The notes under the pieces were generated by a model. It was not told the DNA's origin. It made no database searches and worked only from the letters and a program-made list of their open reading frames with translations. Made by a program: the position numbers and the translations under genes. Below are positions 1 to 8,088 of a stretch of DNA of 50,391 nucleotides, piece after piece. The stretch is from an uncultured Lachnospiraceae bacterium (GTDB lineage: Bacteria; Bacillota; Clostridia; Lachnospirales; Lachnospiraceae). Each line of letters opens with the position of its first letter. The stretch's first letter is position 1. The stretch lies in the NCBI GenBank assembly GCA_910588285.1, contig CAJUQB010000027.1:1-50391 (forward strand). Reading direction: 5' to 3'.

Positions 1-330
1 AGGGGGATTTTATGCCCTTTTACACCCTACATGTTCTACAAAACTTTCATACTTACGATGCTATTGTCCTGCTTGTTCAGAAACCTAAAGATAACATCTG
101 TAGCTTCGGTACTGGCAGTTGTAGTCCTGACAAGGCTGTCCAACACTTACAGTCAGATTAAATTGTTTTATCCGCTTCAGTTCAGCAGTGATGCAGTAGT
201 GGAAGATTTTTTCTTCTGTGGGAAAATACTGGTGCCATATATGGCGGTTGTCCTGGTCCTGACAGTGATCTATATAGGAGTGTTCGCTTTTGGGCTGGAG
301 GGAAGGGATAAGAAATATTATTTGAATTAG
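1..330 (+). CDS. C-terminal part of an ABC-2 type permease-like membrane protein (cut by window edge)
   Basis: The frame is open from base 1 to a TAG stop at 328-330, so this is the tail of a gene that begins outside the window; an internal ATG at 31 is not taken as the start. The visible residues are strongly hydrophobic, with likely membrane segments near residues 20-40 and 65-90 (counting from the ATG at 31) and a short charged tail, GRDKKYYLN. It directly precedes a second polytopic membrane protein with ABC-2 permease character, so the two probably form the membrane part of one ABC exporter. The ATPase is not visible. The DNA is clearly more AT-rich than the rest of the window. The assignment is inference from hydrophobicity and neighbour. 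Confidence 0.5.
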   Translation, partial: RGILCPFTPYMFYKTFILTMLLSCLFRNLKITSVASVLAVVVLTRLSNTYSQIKLFYPLQFSSDAVVEDFFFCGKILVPYMAVVLVLTVIYIGVFAFGLEGRDKKYYLN

Positions 331-342
331 GTGGTGAAGACT

Positions 343-1509
343 GTGAAATCTATTGTAAAGGTAGAAAGCAAGAGAATACTGAAAACAGAACTGCTTATTG
401 TCTTTTTTGCTGCTGTTCTTATATTGTCAGTGAGTAGCAACTATCAAGCGGTAAAGAGCTATGAATTGTGGGACAGGGACGGGTTTGTGGCAAGCGGACG
501 GGAAAATTTGAAGCATGGAAAAGAAAATGAGGGGAGCAGGAGCATTGAGGAAGCAATCGTGATGCTTAAGCGTACTGGGGAAGCGGTCTTTGTTGATGAA
601 TCAAATATAGAAAAGTTGGTGTCTCTGAATTATTCAGATAGGGAAGCGGCAGACTTATCGGATGAGGAAATCAATTCATTTTTTGAGAACCGCATAAGGA
701 CGATAAAACGGAGGCTGGATGAAAACAGTAATTTTAACTATTCGGAAACCGAAAAAGAGATGTTTATGAAGAGAGCAGAGGAACTTACCGGATTAAGGGT
801 AGGCTTTGCGGAAGGATGGAAAAATTTGAACCGTGACATAAGCAGCTTTATACCTTTTAGCCTGCTCATGATATCCATTATTATTATGCCGCTCTTTGCT
901 GATGATGCACAGACAAAGATGAAGGAACTCAGCCAGTCTACAATAAATGGGAAAAGGAGGCTTGATTTAGCGAGGATAACCACGGCTTTCGGAGTGGGAA
1001 GCATATTATATTTTGTGGCAGTCATTTTCTATTTTTTTGCAAAAATGATTCCGTTTGGATTTTCGGGAGGCGGTGAGTATATACAGAGCAATGAAGATAC
1101 CTTTTTTTCTGTATTTCATATCACATATGCAAAACAGTTCGTCTGGAACTGTAGCCGTGGTTATATAGCGCTTATTTTTGTGGTTTCTATGACAATCCTG
1201 ATTTCTGTTTTGATGGAGAGGATTATGGCAGGAATCGTAGTAGTCAGCTTTTATTGGATATTGCTCCTTATCATGGAGAAGATCATCAGCTTTGAAGTCA
1301 ATCATGTATTTGCTAATTTTATGCCGCTCAGACTTTCTGGCAGCAAGGATTTTTATACCCATAATGAAATATACAGGTTTGCGGGAAAGACGTTTGATGC
1401 TATGATATGGTGTCCGGCAGTTGCAATAGTTTTATCAGCTTTTATGGTCGGGATTGCTGTATGGTGGTTACGAAGAAAAACAGTAGGAGTAAAAAAGCAC
1501 ATGATTTAG
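343..1509 (+). CDS. ABC-2 type transporter permease-like membrane protein
   Basis: This is an integral membrane protein of about 388 residues. The frame is open from GTG at 331, but AGGTGG at 329-334 lies eight bases before the in-frame GTG at 343, so 343 is the preferred start. An N-terminal membrane segment (LLIVFFAAVLILSV) is followed by a roughly 130-residue extracytoplasmic part, then about five further membrane segments in the C-terminal half. The stretch PLFADDAQTKMKELSQST followed by GKRR resembles the cytoplasmic coupling segment of ABC-2 permeases (acidic residue, then STxxGR). It follows another membrane protein with no gap. The substrate is unknown. Low GC content and codon use (AGA, ATA, TTT) differ from the genes after 1800 and suggest separate ancestry. 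Confidence 0.6.
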   Translation: MKSIVKVESKRILKTELLIVFFAAVLILSVSSNYQAVKSYELWDRDGFVASGRENLKHGKENEGSRSIEEAIVMLKRTGEAVFVDESNIEKLVSLNYSDREAADLSDEEINSFFENRIRTIKRRLDENSNFNYSETEKEMFMKRAEELTGLRVGFAEGWKNLNRDISSFIPFSLLMISIIIMPLFADDAQTKMKELSQSTINGKRRLDLARITTAFGVGSILYFVAVIFYFFAKMIPFGFSGGGEYIQSNEDTFFSVFHITYAKQFVWNCSRGYIALIFVVSMTILISVLMERIMAGIVVVSFYWILLLIMEKIISFEVNHVFANFMPLRLSGSKDFYTHNEIYRFAGKTFDAMIWCPAVAIVLSAFMVGIAVWWLRRKTVGVKKHMI

Positions 1510-1721
1510 TTACTTAAGGGAGAAGCCAGCTCCGCTTTTGTCTTTTCCATTAGAACGACTAATTCTTTCGCACGTTTGCGCAGCAGCAATCCAAATAAAA
1601 ATCTTCCTCGTTTTTATGGGTTCTTTTTATTTTGCCAAAGTCATAACAACCGTCAGCGAATGAAATGAAAAAGGGAAAAAAATAAGGGAGAAAATATACG
1701 AAGAATAATTCAAAGGGGCAA
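1510..1721. other. AT-rich intergenic region between permease module and serpin operon
   Basis: No convincing gene is seen on either strand. The minus strand has a stub of about 30 codons before a stop that looks protein-like but lacks a start. The region carries A- and T-runs and leads into the short tandem repeat and the ECF-type promoter of the serpin operon. Confidence 0.5.
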
Positions 1722-1742
1722 TAGCAGAAATAGCAGAAATAG
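1722..1742 (+). repeat. 9-bp tandem repeat just before the ECF-type promoter
   Basis: The unit TAGCAGAAA occurs twice in tandem with a third partial copy (TAG). It ends two bases before the putative -35 element at 1745. It may be an accessory binding site or chance low complexity. Confidence 0.45.
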
Positions 1743-1744
1743 GC

Positions 1745-1770
1745 TGTAACCTTCCCTCTGTTTTCACGTC
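1745..1770 (+). promoter_or_regulatory. ECF-type promoter of the serpin/sigma operon
   Basis: TGTAAC at 1745-1750 and CGTC at 1767-1770 are separated by 16 bases. This matches the general ECF sigma promoter plan (AAC motif at -35, CGT at -10) known for Bacillus SigW, SigX and SigM. It lies about 50 bases before the serpin start in an operon that itself encodes an ECF sigma factor, so autoregulation is the natural inference. No good sigma-A promoter was seen at this spot. Confidence 0.55.
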
Positions 1771-1821
1771 ATATTATATAACCGAACATTATAAAAAGAC
1801 AATGAACAGGAGGGAGAAGCT

Positions 1822-3135
1822 ATGAAGAAGAGCAGAAGAAAAGCAGATTTCGCAGTGTGGATTTTGGCGGGATGCCTGGCAGCGGGGAGTTCGGGCTGTG
1901 GGAGGGCAGGTGAATGGAAGCCTTCGGCAGCCACCGAGGATCTGACCGGGCAGTATCTGTCCCAGACAGCGGATTACCGTGATGTTTCCGTGACCGATAC
2001 CTTTCGGAAAAGCTATACGGATTTTTCCCTGCAGCTGCTTCGTGAAAGCCGCAGGGAGCAGAAAGACCAGGAGGAGTCCGCAGGGATCAAGGAGGAAAAT
2101 CAGCTGGTAGGCCCCCTGTCTGTGATGGCGGCGCTGGAGATGACACGCAGCGGAGCACGGGGGGAGACCGCAGAACAGATGGCCCGGACGCTGTATGGAG
2201 AGGCCGTGCCGGAGGAAATGCCCAGGGAGCTGATGGCATATCTGCAGACACTGCCCAATCAGGAAAAGGCCGGCTTTCATTCTGCCAATTCCATTTGGTA
2301 CCGCCGGGAGAACACAACCTTTGCGGTGGATCCCGATTTCCTGAAAAACAGCGCTGTGGATTACGGGGCACAGATTTACCAGGCGCCCTTTGACGAGAGC
2401 ACCGTAAAGGATATCAACCGCTGGGTGGAGCAGGAGACGGATGGCATGATTCCGAAGATCCTGGAGAGAATTCCGGAGGCGGATGTGATGTTTTTGGTCA
2501 ACGGAATGGCATTTGACGCAGAGTGGAAGAAGCAGTATAATACGGATCAGATCCATGAGGCAGAATTTCATCCCCAAAAGGGGGAGCCGAAAACAGTAGA
2601 GATGATGTATTCCCAGGAAAGTGTGCTGATTCAGGGAGACGGTGTGAAGGGATTTGTGAAGCCTTATCAGAAGGGCTATGGGTTTCTGGCCCTGCTTCCA
2701 GAACAGGGGCTTACGATAGATGCCTATCTGGAGGGACTTTCCGGAGAAGGGTTTCTGAAGCTGCTGGAGCAGGCAGAGGATGAGACAGTGGAGGCAGGGC
2801 TGCCCAAGTATTCTGCCAGAACGCAGCTTACGCTGAACGAAATGCTCAAGCATATGGGAATGCCCCTGGCCTTTGACATGGAGCTGGCAGATTTCAGCGG
2901 CATGGGGCGCGATCCGGAAGGAAATATTTATATTGGGTCAGCCATACACAGCACATTTATTCAGGTGGATGAAAAGGGCACCCGGGCAGGTGCGGCAACT
3001 GTGGTAGAAATGATGAGCGGAGGTGCGGAAATGGAACAGGAGCGTGTGATCCTGGATCGTCCCTTCCTCTATGCGATTATTGATGTCAAGGAGAAGCTGC
3101 CGATTTTTATAGGCATTGTGGATACAGTGGAGTAG
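1822..3135 (+). CDS. Serpin family protease inhibitor, predicted lipoprotein
   Basis: A 437-residue serpin, a suicide inhibitor of serine or cysteine proteases. It starts at ATG 1822 after an AGGAGGGAG ribosome binding site. The N-terminus is basic then hydrophobic, with a lipobox-like LAGC (Cys18) and a second Cys26, so it is probably anchored to the outer face of the membrane. Serpin hallmarks are NGMAFDAEWKKQY in the middle and DRPFLYAI near the end (Arg413-Pro414-Phe415). The reactive-centre hinge, Glu384-Lys-Gly-Thr-Arg-Ala-Gly-Ala-Ala-Thr393, has the small residues needed for loop insertion, so the protein should be inhibitory. Counting from Glu384 as P17 puts the scissile bond near Ser399-Gly401. 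It is first in an operon with an ECF sigma factor (35-base gap). The target protease is unknown; gut or self proteases are both possible. Confidence 0.93.
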   Translation: MKKSRRKADFAVWILAGCLAAGSSGCGRAGEWKPSAATEDLTGQYLSQTADYRDVSVTDTFRKSYTDFSLQLLRESRREQKDQEESAGIKEENQLVGPLSVMAALEMTRSGARGETAEQMARTLYGEAVPEEMPRELMAYLQTLPNQEKAGFHSANSIWYRRENTTFAVDPDFLKNSAVDYGAQIYQAPFDESTVKDINRWVEQETDGMIPKILERIPEADVMFLVNGMAFDAEWKKQYNTDQIHEAEFHPQKGEPKTVEMMYSQESVLIQGDGVKGFVKPYQKGYGFLALLPEQGLTIDAYLEGLSGEGFLKLLEQAEDETVEAGLPKYSARTQLTLNEMLKHMGMPLAFDMELADFSGMGRDPEGNIYIGSAIHSTFIQVDEKGTRAGAATVVEMMSGGAEMEQERVILDRPFLYAIIDVKEKLPIFIGIVDTVE

Positions 3136-3170
3136 CACGGAAGCAGCGAGAGACCGGAGAGGAGGAAGGA

Positions 3171-3731
3171 GTGGTGGAGGATGGGAGGATTATTGATTTG
3201 TACTGGGCCAGGGATCAGGAGGCTATTGTAAAATCCCAGGAAAAATACGGAAGGTATCTGGACAAAATTGCATGGAATATTCTGGCGGACCGACAGGACT
3301 GCGAGGAGTGTGTCAATGACACCTGGCTAAGGGCCTGGAATGCTATGCCAACGGCCCGCCCGTCGGTTCTCTCTGCTTTCCTGGGGGCCATTACCCGCAA
3401 CCTGTCCCTGGATTGTTACCGAAAAAAGCGTGCCTTCCGGAGAGGAAGCGGGCAGGCAGCGGGTATTTTTGAGGAGCTTTCGGGTTGCGCCAAAGGCATG
3501 GAGCCCTGTGAACAGCTGGAATACAAGGAGCTGGTTGAGAGCCTGAACCGTTTTTTGGATGGATTGGATACACAAAAGCGTGTGATGTTTGTGCGCCGCT
3601 ACTGGTACATGGACAATCTGGCCCAGATTGCGGAGCGCTGCGGCGTCAGCGAGGGCAGCGTTAAGACGGCCCTGTCCCGGCTTCGTCAAAGGCTTAAAAT
3701 CCATCTGCAGAGGGAGGGATTTGATCTATGA
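3171..3731 (+). CDS. ECF-type RNA polymerase sigma factor
   Basis: A 186-residue sigma-70 family protein of ECF length. No ATG is available, and GTG 3171 (or the GTG three bases later) follows a purine-rich GGAGGAAGGA. Region 2 spans about residues 15-85 (CEECVNDTWLRAWNAMP, then ITRNLSLDCYRKKR). Region 4 lies near residues 130-180, with the helix-turn-helix LAQIAERCGVSEGSVKTALS. It follows the serpin after 35 bases, and its TGA stop overlaps the ATG of the next gene, which is a membrane protein, as is usual for a sigma/anti-sigma pair. It probably directs transcription from the ECF-type promoter at 1745. The inducing signal cannot be read from the sequence. Confidence 0.9.
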   Translation: MVEDGRIIDLYWARDQEAIVKSQEKYGRYLDKIAWNILADRQDCEECVNDTWLRAWNAMPTARPSVLSAFLGAITRNLSLDCYRKKRAFRRGSGQAAGIFEELSGCAKGMEPCEQLEYKELVESLNRFLDGLDTQKRVMFVRRYWYMDNLAQIAERCGVSEGSVKTALSRLRQRLKIHLQREGFDL

Positions 3732-4510
3732 GGAAGGTGACAGCAGAGCATCTGATCGATGCAATTGGAGAAATCGATCCCGCATATGTCCAGGAGGCAG
3801 AGCAGTGGAGGGAGCAGGCTTCCCAGAGGAAGCGTGCGGAGAAGGGCCAAAGCGCCGGCCGGGGAGGCAGCGGCTATTTCCTAAGGCTTGCAGCGGCAGC
3901 AGCCTGTCTCCTGCTGGTGGTGGGAGGGGCGGCCCTTGCCTTGAGAAATGCAGAGCTCGGAGGCATGTCAGGAGGCGCTGACAGCAATACAAATGGCGGC
4001 CCGGAGGCAGGCAGCACAGAGTCAGGCGGCCCGGAGGCAGGCAGCACAGAGTCAGGCAGTACAGAGGCAGGCGGCGCGGAGGCAGGCAGCACAGAGTCAG
4101 GCGGCTCGGAGGCAGGCAGCACAGAGGCAGGCGGCTCAAAGTCAGGTGCCGGAGCGACTGCCGGGGCAGGGGAGCAGGAAGGAGCCGGCGAAGCCCTTGG
4201 GACGCGTATCCCAAAGATTCCGGAAGAAGCTGCGGAGGTGGAGGTTGTGCATTACAGCGGGGGCAGAGAGGATAAGAGCCTGGCGGAAGGCAATGATCTT
4301 AGGGACCTTCGGGCATGGATGGAGAATCTGGAATTGGGAGAGCCCATAATCTATGGGGAGGGAGAAGCCCCGGTGGGAGATGGCAGAGAAAGCTATGTGT
4401 TCCGATTTGAAGGAGGGGAGCTTTCGTATCGTATGTTTGATACATGCTATCTCGTAGTAAGAGACGCATGGTATCCGGTACAAAACCCAACAGCTCCCCC
4501 AGTGTTGTAA
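3728..4510 (+). CDS. Single-pass membrane protein, putative anti-sigma factor with repeat linker
   Basis: A 260-residue protein whose ATG overlaps the stop of the sigma factor gene (ATGA), implying translational coupling. Residues 1-45 are charged and cytoplasmic (RKVTAEHLIDAIGEIDPAYV), residues 53-72 form one membrane helix (LRLAAAAACLLLVVGGAALA), and residues 90-140 are a five-residue repeat linker of the type G-[GS]-x-E-[AS]. A compact outer domain follows, ending YPVQNPTAPPVL. Position and topology fit an anti-sigma factor holding the sigma at the membrane, with the outer domain as sensor; no zinc-binding anti-sigma motif is seen. It ends only 17 bases before the convergent ribH gene. Confidence 0.7.
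   Translation: MRKVTAEHLIDAIGEIDPAYVQEAEQWREQASQRKRAEKGQSAGRGGSGYFLRLAAAAACLLLVVGGAALALRNAELGGMSGGADSNTNGGPEAGSTESGGPEAGSTESGSTEAGGAEAGSTESGGSEAGSTEAGGSKSGAGATAGAGEQEGAGEALGTRIPKIPEEAAEVEVVHYSGGREDKSLAEGNDLRDLRAWMENLELGEPIIYGEGEAPVGDGRESYVFRFEGGELSYRMFDTCYLVVRDAWYPVQNPTAPPVL
3995..4147 (+). repeat. 15-bp in-frame tandem repeats coding for a Gly/Ser/Glu linker
   Basis: About ten copies of a degenerate 15-bp unit encode pentapeptides such as GGPEA, GSTES, GSTEA and GGAEA. The first two 30-bp double units are identical. The array is in frame inside the anti-sigma-like gene and forms a flexible linker after the membrane helix. Such arrays are prone to copy-number change. Confidence 0.85.
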
Positions 4511-4527
4511 ATGGCCTATAAAAGCAG

Positions 4528-4995
4528 TCAGGCGTCCAGGGAACGGATCAGATTCACCATCTCGATGGCGCCCTGGGCGCACTCAAAGCCCTTATTTCCG
4601 GCCTTTGTGCCGGCACGCTCAATGGCCTGCTCAATGGTGTCAGTGGTGAGGACGCCGAACAGGATCGGAAGGCCGGATGAGAGGCTTGTCTGGGCGATGC
4701 CCTTGGATACCTCGCTGCATACATAATCATAGTGGCTGGTACTTCCGCGGATTACGGCGCCCAGGCAGATCACGGCGTCGTAGCGCCCGCTGTTTGCCAT
4801 TTTTGAAGCGATCAGGGGGATCTCAAAGGCCCCCGGCACCCAGGCCACTTCAATGTCATCCTCGCTGACATTTTCACGCTTTAAGCCGTCAATGGCTCCG
4901 GCCAGCAGCTTAGAGGTGATAAATTCGTTAAAACGGGCAGCAACGATGCCGATTTTTATTTGTTCTGATACCAGTTTTCCTTCATAAATTTTCAT
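4528..4995 (-). CDS. ribH: 6,7-dimethyl-8-ribityllumazine synthase (riboflavin synthase beta subunit)
   Basis: A 155-residue protein of normal family length. It condenses 5-amino-6-ribitylamino-uracil with 3,4-dihydroxy-2-butanone 4-phosphate in the penultimate step of riboflavin synthesis, in the cytoplasm, usually as an icosahedral shell. Family motifs are KIGIVAARFNEFIT (substrate phenyl-type contact near the N-terminus), VPGAFEIPL, and GAVIRGSTSHYDYVC with the catalytic His in GSTSHY. The start ATG at 4995 follows AAGGAGACTT. It is the last gene of the minus-strand ribD-ribE-ribBA-ribH operon, 62 bases after ribBA, and is under the FMN riboswitch at 8155-8297. Confidence 0.97.
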   Translation of the reverse strand: MKIYEGKLVSEQIKIGIVAARFNEFITSKLLAGAIDGLKRENVSEDDIEVAWVPGAFEIPLIASKMANSGRYDAVICLGAVIRGSTSHYDYVCSEVSKGIAQTSLSSGLPILFGVLTTDTIEQAIERAGTKAGNKGFECAQGAIEMVNLIRSLDA

Positions 4996-5028
4996 GCTTA
5001 TAAGTCTCCTTTTTTCTGATAAATTTGT

Positions 5029-5052
5029 GTATTGTATATAGTATTGTATCTA
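5029..5052. repeat. 12-bp direct repeat between ribBA and ribH
   Basis: GTATTGTATATA is followed directly by GTATTGTATCTA, two 12-base copies with one mismatch, in the spacer between ribBA and ribH. No function is evident. Confidence 0.5.
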
Positions 5053-5057
5053 GATTC

Positions 5058-6263
5058 CTACAAATGATTCAGCATATGTCCCATGCGGGATTGCTTTGTT
5101 TTTAAGTAGAACAGGTCATAGTCCGTGGCAGGGATCTCAATGGGGACCCGGGTGGTGATGGACATGCCGTAGTCCTCCAGCTGATAGACCTTGTCCGGAT
5201 TGTTGGTCAGCAAAAGCAGGGAATGGATGCCGAGATCCTGCAGTATCTGGGCGCCAATGTAGTATTCCCGCAGGTCTCCCGAGAATCCCAGAGCCAGGTT
5301 GGCGTCCAGGGTATCCATGCCCATATCCTGTAAATGATAGGCCTTCAGCTTGTTGACCAGGCCGATGCCGCGGCCCTCCTGGCGCATGTAGAGCAGTACG
5401 CCGGTGCCCTTTTCTGCAATCATTTTCAATGCAGTGTCCAGCTGCTGGCCGCAGTCGCAGCGCAGGGAGCCGAACACATCTCCGGTGAGGCATTCGGAGT
5501 GAACGCGGCACAGGATATCCTGCCCGTCTCCAAGGTCTCCCATGACCAGGGCAACATGGTGTTCACCGTTGAGCTTGTTGATATAGCAATGAGCCGTGAA
5601 ATTCCCGTATTTTGTGGGCATCTTGGTGACGGAGACGCATTCCACAAGGCTCTCGTGTACCTTGCGGTATTCCTGAAGATCCTTGATGGTAATGCAGGGA
5701 AGCTGATGTTCCTGGGCGAATTTTTTCAGGTCAGTGGTCCGCATCATCTGGCCGTTGTCGCTCATGATTTCACAGCAGAGCCCGCATTCGGAAAGGCCGG
5801 CCAGCCGCATCAGGTCTACCGTTGCCTCGGTGTGGCCGTTTCGCTCCAGAATGCCGCCTGGCTTTGCAATCAGCGGAAACATATGGCCTGGGCGGCGGAA
5901 GTCCTGGGGGGATGCCTGACCGGATACGCACATGCGGGCAGTCAGCCCCCGCTCCTGGGCAGAGATACCGGTGGTGGTATCCTTGTAATCAATGGATACG
6001 GTAAAGGCAGTCTCGTGATTGTCAGTATTGTGCGCCACCATGGGGCCTAAGCCCAGCCGCTCTGCCAGGGCCTGGCTCATGGGCATGCAGATCAGCCCCT
6101 TGCCGTAGCTTGCCATAAAATTAACATTTTCTGTAGTTGCAGCCTGGGCGGAGCAGATCAGGTCGCCCTCATTTTCACGATCCTCATCATCCATGACCAG
6201 GATCAGCTTCCCGGCCTGAAGGGCAATGATTGCATTTTGGATGGATTCATATGTTTTGTTCAT
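5058..6263 (-). CDS. ribBA: Bifunctional 3,4-dihydroxy-2-butanone 4-phosphate synthase / GTP cyclohydrolase II
   Basis: A 401-residue two-domain enzyme of normal length. The N-terminal half converts ribulose 5-phosphate to the four-carbon unit (motif DDEDRENEGDLICSAQ near residues 25-40). The C-terminal half opens GTP to the pyrimidine precursor and shows the zinc cysteines in CLTGDVFGSLRCDCGQQL and the downstream YMRQEGRGIGL. It feeds both branches of the pathway and lies 11 bases after ribE and 62 bases before ribH on the minus strand. Both domains look catalytically complete. Confidence 0.97.
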   Translation of the reverse strand: MNKTYESIQNAIIALQAGKLILVMDDEDRENEGDLICSAQAATTENVNFMASYGKGLICMPMSQALAERLGLGPMVAHNTDNHETAFTVSIDYKDTTTGISAQERGLTARMCVSGQASPQDFRRPGHMFPLIAKPGGILERNGHTEATVDLMRLAGLSECGLCCEIMSDNGQMMRTTDLKKFAQEHQLPCITIKDLQEYRKVHESLVECVSVTKMPTKYGNFTAHCYINKLNGEHHVALVMGDLGDGQDILCRVHSECLTGDVFGSLRCDCGQQLDTALKMIAEKGTGVLLYMRQEGRGIGLVNKLKAYHLQDMGMDTLDANLALGFSGDLREYYIGAQILQDLGIHSLLLLTNNPDKVYQLEDYGMSITTRVPIEIPATDYDLFYLKTKQSRMGHMLNHL

Positions 6264-6274
6264 GTGGAAGCCTC

Positions 6275-6910
6275 CTAAAATTCATACTTTGATAAAAATT
6301 CCTTCGTAATGGTACCCCCGCTTGCGGCAGATACAAATTTTTCTACATATTTTGCAATGCAGTCGTTTTCCAGGTTGACGGGATCGCCGGTATGGCGGGC
6401 AGCCAGGGACGTGTGGGCCAGGGTATGGGGAATGACGGAAACCTGGAAGCTGTCCCCGGACAGGGAAGCAACGGTCAGGCTGATGCCGTCAATGGCAATG
6501 GAGCCCTTCTCCACCACAAGGCGGAGAATCCCCGGCGGGGCCTGGATGGTATACCAGACCGCATTGCTGTCCTGCCGGATCCCGGTAATCCTTCCTGTGC
6601 CGTCAATATGCCCGGTGACAATATGGCCGCCGAAGCGTCCGTCCGCCGGCATGGCGCGCTCCAGATTAACCGGGCTTCCCGTATGGAGCCGGGAGAGGGC
6701 AGTGCGGTTTAAGGTCTCATGCATGACGTCGGCAGTGAAGGAGGATGCGTCGTACCCGGTGACAGTGAGGCAGATCCCGTTTACCGCAATGCTGTCTCCG
6801 GGCCTGACATCGGACAGGACAGTCTGACAGCGTACGGTAAGCATTGCACAGGTGCCGGTTTTCTGAATTCTGGATACAGCGCCAACCTCTTCTATGATTC
6901 CGGTAAACAT
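6275..6910 (-). CDS. ribE: Riboflavin synthase alpha subunit
   Basis: A 211-residue riboflavin synthase that dismutates two lumazine molecules to riboflavin. The start is placed at ATG 6910 because the family begins MFTGIIEE and an AGGTGG ribosome binding site lies just upstream; an in-frame extension to 6937 is not needed. The two homologous lumazine-binding barrels are visible: FTGIIEEVG with GDSIAVNGICLTV, and GGHIVTGHIDGTG with GSIAIDGISLTV. The start lies inside the end of ribD (19-base overlap), implying coupling. Confidence 0.97.
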   Translation of the reverse strand: MFTGIIEEVGAVSRIQKTGTCAMLTVRCQTVLSDVRPGDSIAVNGICLTVTGYDASSFTADVMHETLNRTALSRLHTGSPVNLERAMPADGRFGGHIVTGHIDGTGRITGIRQDSNAVWYTIQAPPGILRLVVEKGSIAIDGISLTVASLSGDSFQVSVIPHTLAHTSLAARHTGDPVNLENDCIAKYVEKFVSAASGGTITKEFLSKYEF

Positions 6911-7995
6911 GGATAAACCACCTGCCCTTCTATGCAATAATCCCCTCCGATCTGTGAAAAGGAGGCATGCTTCAGCTGAAATGCTTCCCCGGGGAGCCCA
7001 ACGCCCATCCCTGTCACCGGGGAGACGGCAGCGCCGCCGAAGAGCTTTGGGGCAATATAAGCCTGCACCTCGTCTACGATCTGCTGGCTGAGTGCGCTCC
7101 AGTTCAGGGTTCCGCCCCCCTCCAAAAGGATGCTGTCAATCCCCTGCCTGCCCAGCTCCTCCATAAGCCGGGAAAGGTCGATATGTCCATTCCGCTCCGG
7201 AAGCTCCAGCAGCCGGCACTGTCTGTCCAGATAGGGCTGCTGCAAGCTTTTCTCCTGGCAGCTGGTGGCAATGAGGGTGGGGACAGAGACAGCGGTTTCG
7301 ACCACATGGGCAGTAAGGGGCGTCCGAAGACGGGTATCGCAGACAATCCGCAGCGGGTTTCTGCCGCCGGGGAGACGGCAGGTCAGGGCAGGGTTATCCT
7401 GGATCACCGTATGCACCCCCACCATGATGGCCGAGCATTCCAAGCGGGCCTGCTGTACCGAAAGCCGTGCCTCCTCTCCGGTAATCCATTTGGACTGGCC
7501 GGTGCGCGTAGCGATCTTCCCATCCAGGGTCATGGCGTACTTCATCCGGACAAAGGGCCGTTTTGTGGCGATAAATTTGGAAAACATCCGGATCAGATGC
7601 CGGCATTCCTCCTCCAGCACACCGGCTGTTACCTGTATCTGATGGTCACGCAGCATGGCAGCCCCCTGCCCCGCCACCAGGGGATTGGGATCCAATGTCC
7701 CGATCACCACCCGGCGGATGCCGCTTTCTAAAATTGCCTCCGTGCAGGGGGGCGTTTTTCCGTAGTGGCAGCAGGGCTCTAGGGTAACATAGAGGGTTGC
7801 CCCCGCAGGATCCTTTCGGCAGTCCTTAAGGGCATTGCGTTCTGCGTGCAGACCGCCGTACTGCTGATGCCAGCCCTGCCCGATGACGGCGCCGTCCTTG
7901 ACGATCACAGCGCCCACCATAGGGTTGGGGCTGACATGGCCCATGCCCTTTTTGGCCAGTGCAAGGGCCAGCTCCATGTACTTGGCGTCATTCAC
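6892..7995 (-). CDS. ribD: Bifunctional riboflavin biosynthesis deaminase/reductase
   Basis: A 367-residue enzyme catalysing the deamination and reduction steps after GTP cyclohydrolase II. The start is GTG 7995, five bases after a perfect AGGAGGTG at 8001-8008; an in-frame extension upstream runs through the riboswitch terminator and is rejected. The N-terminal deaminase domain has the zinc motif HAE (GLHAERNALKDC) and PCCHYGKTPPC. The C-terminal reductase domain begins near residue 150 (RPFVRMKYAMTLDGKIA) and contains LLEGGGTLN. It is the first gene of the operon. Confidence 0.96.
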   Translation of the reverse strand: MNDAKYMELALALAKKGMGHVSPNPMVGAVIVKDGAVIGQGWHQQYGGLHAERNALKDCRKDPAGATLYVTLEPCCHYGKTPPCTEAILESGIRRVVIGTLDPNPLVAGQGAAMLRDHQIQVTAGVLEEECRHLIRMFSKFIATKRPFVRMKYAMTLDGKIATRTGQSKWITGEEARLSVQQARLECSAIMVGVHTVIQDNPALTCRLPGGRNPLRIVCDTRLRTPLTAHVVETAVSVPTLIATSCQEKSLQQPYLDRQCRLLELPERNGHIDLSRLMEELGRQGIDSILLEGGGTLNWSALSQQIVDEVQAYIAPKLFGGAAVSPVTGMGVGLPGEAFQLKHASFSQIGGDYCIEGQVVYPCLPES

Positions 7996-8088
7996 AATAT
8001 CACCTCCTGAATGCTTCTTAATTTCCTGAAAAAAATAAATGCCTTGAATAGAATCTATCCAAGACATGGGAAAGAGGGGATATGGGAT

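Noticed and set aside
1512..1600. Minus-strand stub ending a possible protein (KELVVLMEKTKAELASP)
   Set aside because: Only about 30 codons are open, with a stop just upstream and no start; it could be a gene remnant but cannot be supported.
3726..4214. Pro/Leu-rich frames on the minus strand over the repeat array
   Set aside because: These are reverse translations of the 15-bp repeats in the anti-sigma-like gene; they have no ribosome binding site.
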